NCBI RefSeq assembly: GCF_019278565.1
Contig: NZ_CP058988.1
Coordinates: forward strand, 992,001 to 1,056,000
Length of the DNA: 64,000 nucleotides
Direction of reading: 5' to 3'
Source of the DNA: Cellulophaga sp. HaHa_2_95
GTDB taxonomy: Bacteria > Bacteroidota > Bacteroidia > Flavobacteriales > Flavobacteriaceae
Every line of letters begins with the position of its first letter. Position 1 is the first letter of the stretch. The translations under genes were made by a program, and so were the position numbers. This document shows, one piece after another, positions 61,761-64,000 of this stretch. The notes beneath the pieces were generated by a model that did no database searches, was not told the origin of the DNA, and worked only from the letters and a program-made list of their open reading frames with translations.

Positions 61761-62765
61761 ATGAATAAAATAGGCGTTTTGCTTCTTTTTTGTATCCAAA
61801 TTTCATGTTCTAGTCAAGAAAAGAGTAAAATTAATGGGGTTAGTTTTGTGTCCTCTAGAATAGAGGTGGCGCAAGAACATATTCAAGAGGTGGTAGATTT
61901 AAATGCAAACCATGCGGCAGTCATGCCTTTTGGGTTTATTCGCGATTTAGCTTCTCCCGAAGTTAAATTTAATACGGATAAGCAGTGGTTTGGTGAAACT
62001 AAAAGTGGCGCAAAGCAATATATTGAAATGCTCCATAAGAATAATATTGCTGTGATGTTAAAACCTCAAATTTGGATATGGCGTGGGGAATTCACTGGAA
62101 ATTTAAAAATGAATAGCGAAGCGGAATGGCTTACGCTTGAACAATCTTATAGTGATTTTATTTTGACTTATGCAGAATTGGCGCAAGAGGCTAATGTAGA
62201 AATGCTGTGTATAGGAACAGAGCTAGAGCAGTTTGTGGTAAACAGGCCAGAATATTGGACGGCCCTTATTCTTAAAATAAAAGAACGTTATAAAGGGAAA
62301 CTTACTTACGCTGCTAATTGGGATGAATACAGGAAAGTTCATTTTTGGAATACTTTAGATTATATTGGTGTTGATGCCTATTTTCCTTTATCTGAAGATA
62401 AATCGCCATCTGTTGAGGCTCTGAAAACGGGTTGGCAAAAATGGAAAACTGGTTTAGCTGAGATAGCTTTAAAAGAAGATAAGCCTATATTATTTACAGA
62501 ATATGGGTATAGAAGTATGGATTATACCGCTAAGAAACCTTGGTTGGTAGATAGGAATGATGAAAATGTAAACTTAGAGGCACAAGTAAATGCTACAGAA
62601 GCTATCATACAAGAATTTTGGTCAGAAGATTGGTTTGCGGGAGGATATGTTTGGAAGTGGTTTATAGATCACAAACAGTCTGGCGGGGGTACGGATAATA
62701 GGTTTACGCCCCAAAACAAGCCTGCAGAAGAAACCTTAAGAAAATTATATAAAATCAATTATTGA
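61761..62765 (+). CDS. GH113-like TIM-barrel glycoside hydrolase lipoprotein
   Basis: A 334-residue lipoprotein (CIQISC, Cys16). The start at ATG 61761 is preferred to a TTG seven codons earlier. MLKPQIWIWRGEF, CIGTELEQF (likely acid/base Glu) and FTEYGYRS (likely nucleophile Glu) are in the right order for a GH-A barrel, and the tail FTPQNKPAEETL is typical of GH113-type proteins. The family includes endo-beta-mannanases, but the substrate here is not proved. It is 45 bp after the barrel gene and 16 bp before the Omp85 gene. Confidence 0.85.
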   Translation: MNKIGVLLLFCIQISCSSQEKSKINGVSFVSSRIEVAQEHIQEVVDLNANHAAVMPFGFIRDLASPEVKFNTDKQWFGETKSGAKQYIEMLHKNNIAVMLKPQIWIWRGEFTGNLKMNSEAEWLTLEQSYSDFILTYAELAQEANVEMLCIGTELEQFVVNRPEYWTALILKIKERYKGKLTYAANWDEYRKVHFWNTLDYIGVDAYFPLSEDKSPSVEALKTGWQKWKTGLAEIALKEDKPILFTEYGYRSMDYTAKKPWLVDRNDENVNLEAQVNATEAIIQEFWSEDWFAGGYVWKWFIDHKQSGGGTDNRFTPQNKPAEETLRKLYKINY

Positions 62766-62781
62766 TTTGAAATTTTTTACC

Positions 62782-64000
62782 ATGAAATTAAATTATTTTT
62801 TCTTAAGTCTTATTTTCATGGTGTTCGGTACGGTCTTAGGGCAGGAATTAACCATTAAAGAAATTACAATAACAGGTGTAAAAAGAACCAAGCCATCTTT
62901 CTTGTCAAAAATTATTACAACAAGAAAGGGGGATGTTTTAGATACCCTTGCGTTAGAAAATGATATTCTAAAATTAAAAAGATTACCACCAGTAGCAAAT
63001 GCAACTTTTAAAATAAACCAACAACAAGAGGGTACTGTAGCAGTTGTTTTTGCTATTGAAGAAAATTTTACCTTAATTCCTTTTGCAAATCTTTTTAGTT
63101 CTTCAAATGATGATTTTGCATTTCGGTTGGGTTTACAAGAATTTAATTTGTTAGGCAGGAATATTACCCTAGGTGGTTTTTATCAATACGATATATTTAA
63201 TTCTTATGGTGTAAGTATCAGGGCGCCTTATTTGTTCTCTGATAAATTTGGTTTAGCCGTTAGCTATAATGATTTTACAACACAAGAGCCTGTTTTTTTT
63301 AGTGAAGCTACTGCAGATTATAAGTATAATAATAAGGGGGTGGAGGTTTTAGGCTTGTACCAAATGAACCTGAAAAATACGGTGGAGTTTGGGTTTTCTT
63401 TTTTTTCTGAAGACTATCAATATATTGATGGCTTTACAAGCAATGAAGTGCCTACAGCATTAAAAGTTGACAAACGCTTATGGAAATTACTGTATAACTT
63501 TGAAGCATTGAAGTATCATTACCAATACTTAAATGGCTTCAAAAGTGCATTAAACTTGCAGTATGTACATAGTGCAGATGCGAATCTTCCGGATTTTATT
63601 ATAGGCTTTAACGATTTTCTGTTTTATAAACGTGTAGGTCAAAAAGGTAATTGGGCGAACAGAGTCCGCTTAGGGTTGGCCACTAATTCTGATAGTCCAT
63701 TTGCTCCTTTTACCTTAGATAATAATTTAAATATTAGAGGGGTAGGTAATACCATAGATCGCGGTACCGGTGCCATAGTATTTAATACAGAGTATAGACA
63801 TACCTTAATAGATAAAGATTGGTTTGTATTACAAAGCAATGTTTTTGTAGATGGAGGCTCTTGGCGAAACCCAGGAGGTGAATTAAGTGATTTTTCTCAG
63901 AATGAAAATATTAGAATTTATCCAGGGGTAGGTTTGCGTTTTATGCATAAAAGAGTTTTTAATGCCATTTTTAGGATAGATTATGGCTATGGAGTCACAA
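62782..64000 (+). CDS. Omp85-family (BamA/TamA-like) outer-membrane protein, N-terminal part
   Basis: An open frame from MKLNYFFLSLIF to the window edge (at least 406 residues). A signal peptide (GTVLGQ) precedes one POTRA-like domain (about residues 20-95: LTIKEITITGVKRTK, LENDILKLKRLPPVANATF). The beta-barrel follows, with LNIRGVGNTIDRG at the place of the conserved VRG(F) loop and GLRFMHKRVFNAIFRIDYG near the end. Members insert or export proteins in the outer membrane. With a single POTRA it is more like a short Omp85/patatin-D type than full BamA (five POTRA). The last few residues lie beyond the window. Confidence 0.88.
   Translation, partial: MKLNYFFLSLIFMVFGTVLGQELTIKEITITGVKRTKPSFLSKIITTRKGDVLDTLALENDILKLKRLPPVANATFKINQQQEGTVAVVFAIEENFTLIPFANLFSSSNDDFAFRLGLQEFNLLGRNITLGGFYQYDIFNSYGVSIRAPYLFSDKFGLAVSYNDFTTQEPVFFSEATADYKYNNKGVEVLGLYQMNLKNTVEFGFSFFSEDYQYIDGFTSNEVPTALKVDKRLWKLLYNFEALKYHYQYLNGFKSALNLQYVHSADANLPDFIIGFNDFLFYKRVGQKGNWANRVRLGLATNSDSPFAPFTLDNNLNIRGVGNTIDRGTGAIVFNTEYRHTLIDKDWFVLQSNVFVDGGSWRNPGGELSDFSQNENIRIYPGVGLRFMHKRVFNAIFRIDYGYGVT

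Overview
This 64 kb window is chromosomal DNA from a member of the Bacteroidota, most likely a marine-type Flavobacteriaceae. The evidence is AT-rich composition, TAnnTTTG promoter boxes with few Shine-Dalgarno sites, a SusC/SusD pair, many signal-peptidase-II lipoproteins, a type IX secretion (T9SS) substrate with a type B C-terminal domain next to a PorP/SprF protein, and the Bacteroidota-type mixed arginine/proline operon. I see no rRNA, tRNA, CRISPR array, prophage or insertion sequence. Genus is not assigned.

Layout. (1) 2-319 is the tail of a sodium/solute symporter. (2) 407-16873 (minus) is a SusC/SusD locus. In place of the usual SusE/F or polysaccharidase genes it carries three paralogous lipoproteins of about 1,090 residues with FG-GAP/VCBS propeller repeats and a central UnbV/ASPIC-like segment. 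It also carries a small unknown lipoprotein and a lipoprotein with a complete vanadium-haloperoxidase active site. (3) 17221-23939 (plus, divergent) is an alpha-glucan/disaccharide module: LacI regulator, beta-phosphoglucomutase, GH65 phosphorylase, GH13 lipoprotein and a glycerophosphodiesterase lipoprotein. A LacI-type operator lies in the shared intergenic region. (4) 23943-26248 holds a BaiN/HI0933 flavoprotein, a DUF1697 protein and a TspO homologue.

(5) 26348-30382 is an isoprenoid/lipid block: diphosphomevalonate decarboxylase, mevalonate-kinase-like GHMP kinase, UbiA-type prenyltransferase and a nitrilase-family hydrolase. (6) 30482-32233 holds a pseudouridine synthase and two small membrane proteins that resemble only the C-terminal helices of cytochrome oxidase subunit I. 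(7) 32244-40005 is PorP/SprF plus a 2,274-residue repeat protein exported by T9SS. (8) 40262-41522 holds a small membrane ORF and an endonuclease/exonuclease/phosphatase-family protein. (9) 41597-52688 (minus) is an eleven-gene operon, GNAT-argG-argC-proC-argD-proA-proB-argF'-argB-argE-argH, with a promoter candidate and a leader of about 180 nt. (10) 52926-59878 (minus) is a compact run: FAD oxidoreductase, polyferredoxin, YwqK-like protein, two GT2 glycosyltransferases and a GT-C-like membrane transferase. (11) 60094-64000 (plus) has a DUF547 protein, a beta-barrel protein, a GH113-like lipoprotein and the start of an Omp85-family protein.

The two most novel-looking items are the SusCD/triple FG-GAP-UnbV/vanadium-haloperoxidase locus and the tandem mini-COX1 proteins. 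In the mini-COX1 pair, one protein keeps the two heme-ligand histidines and the other keeps the DTYY motif. All functional statements rest on reading motifs by eye. No homology search was run.
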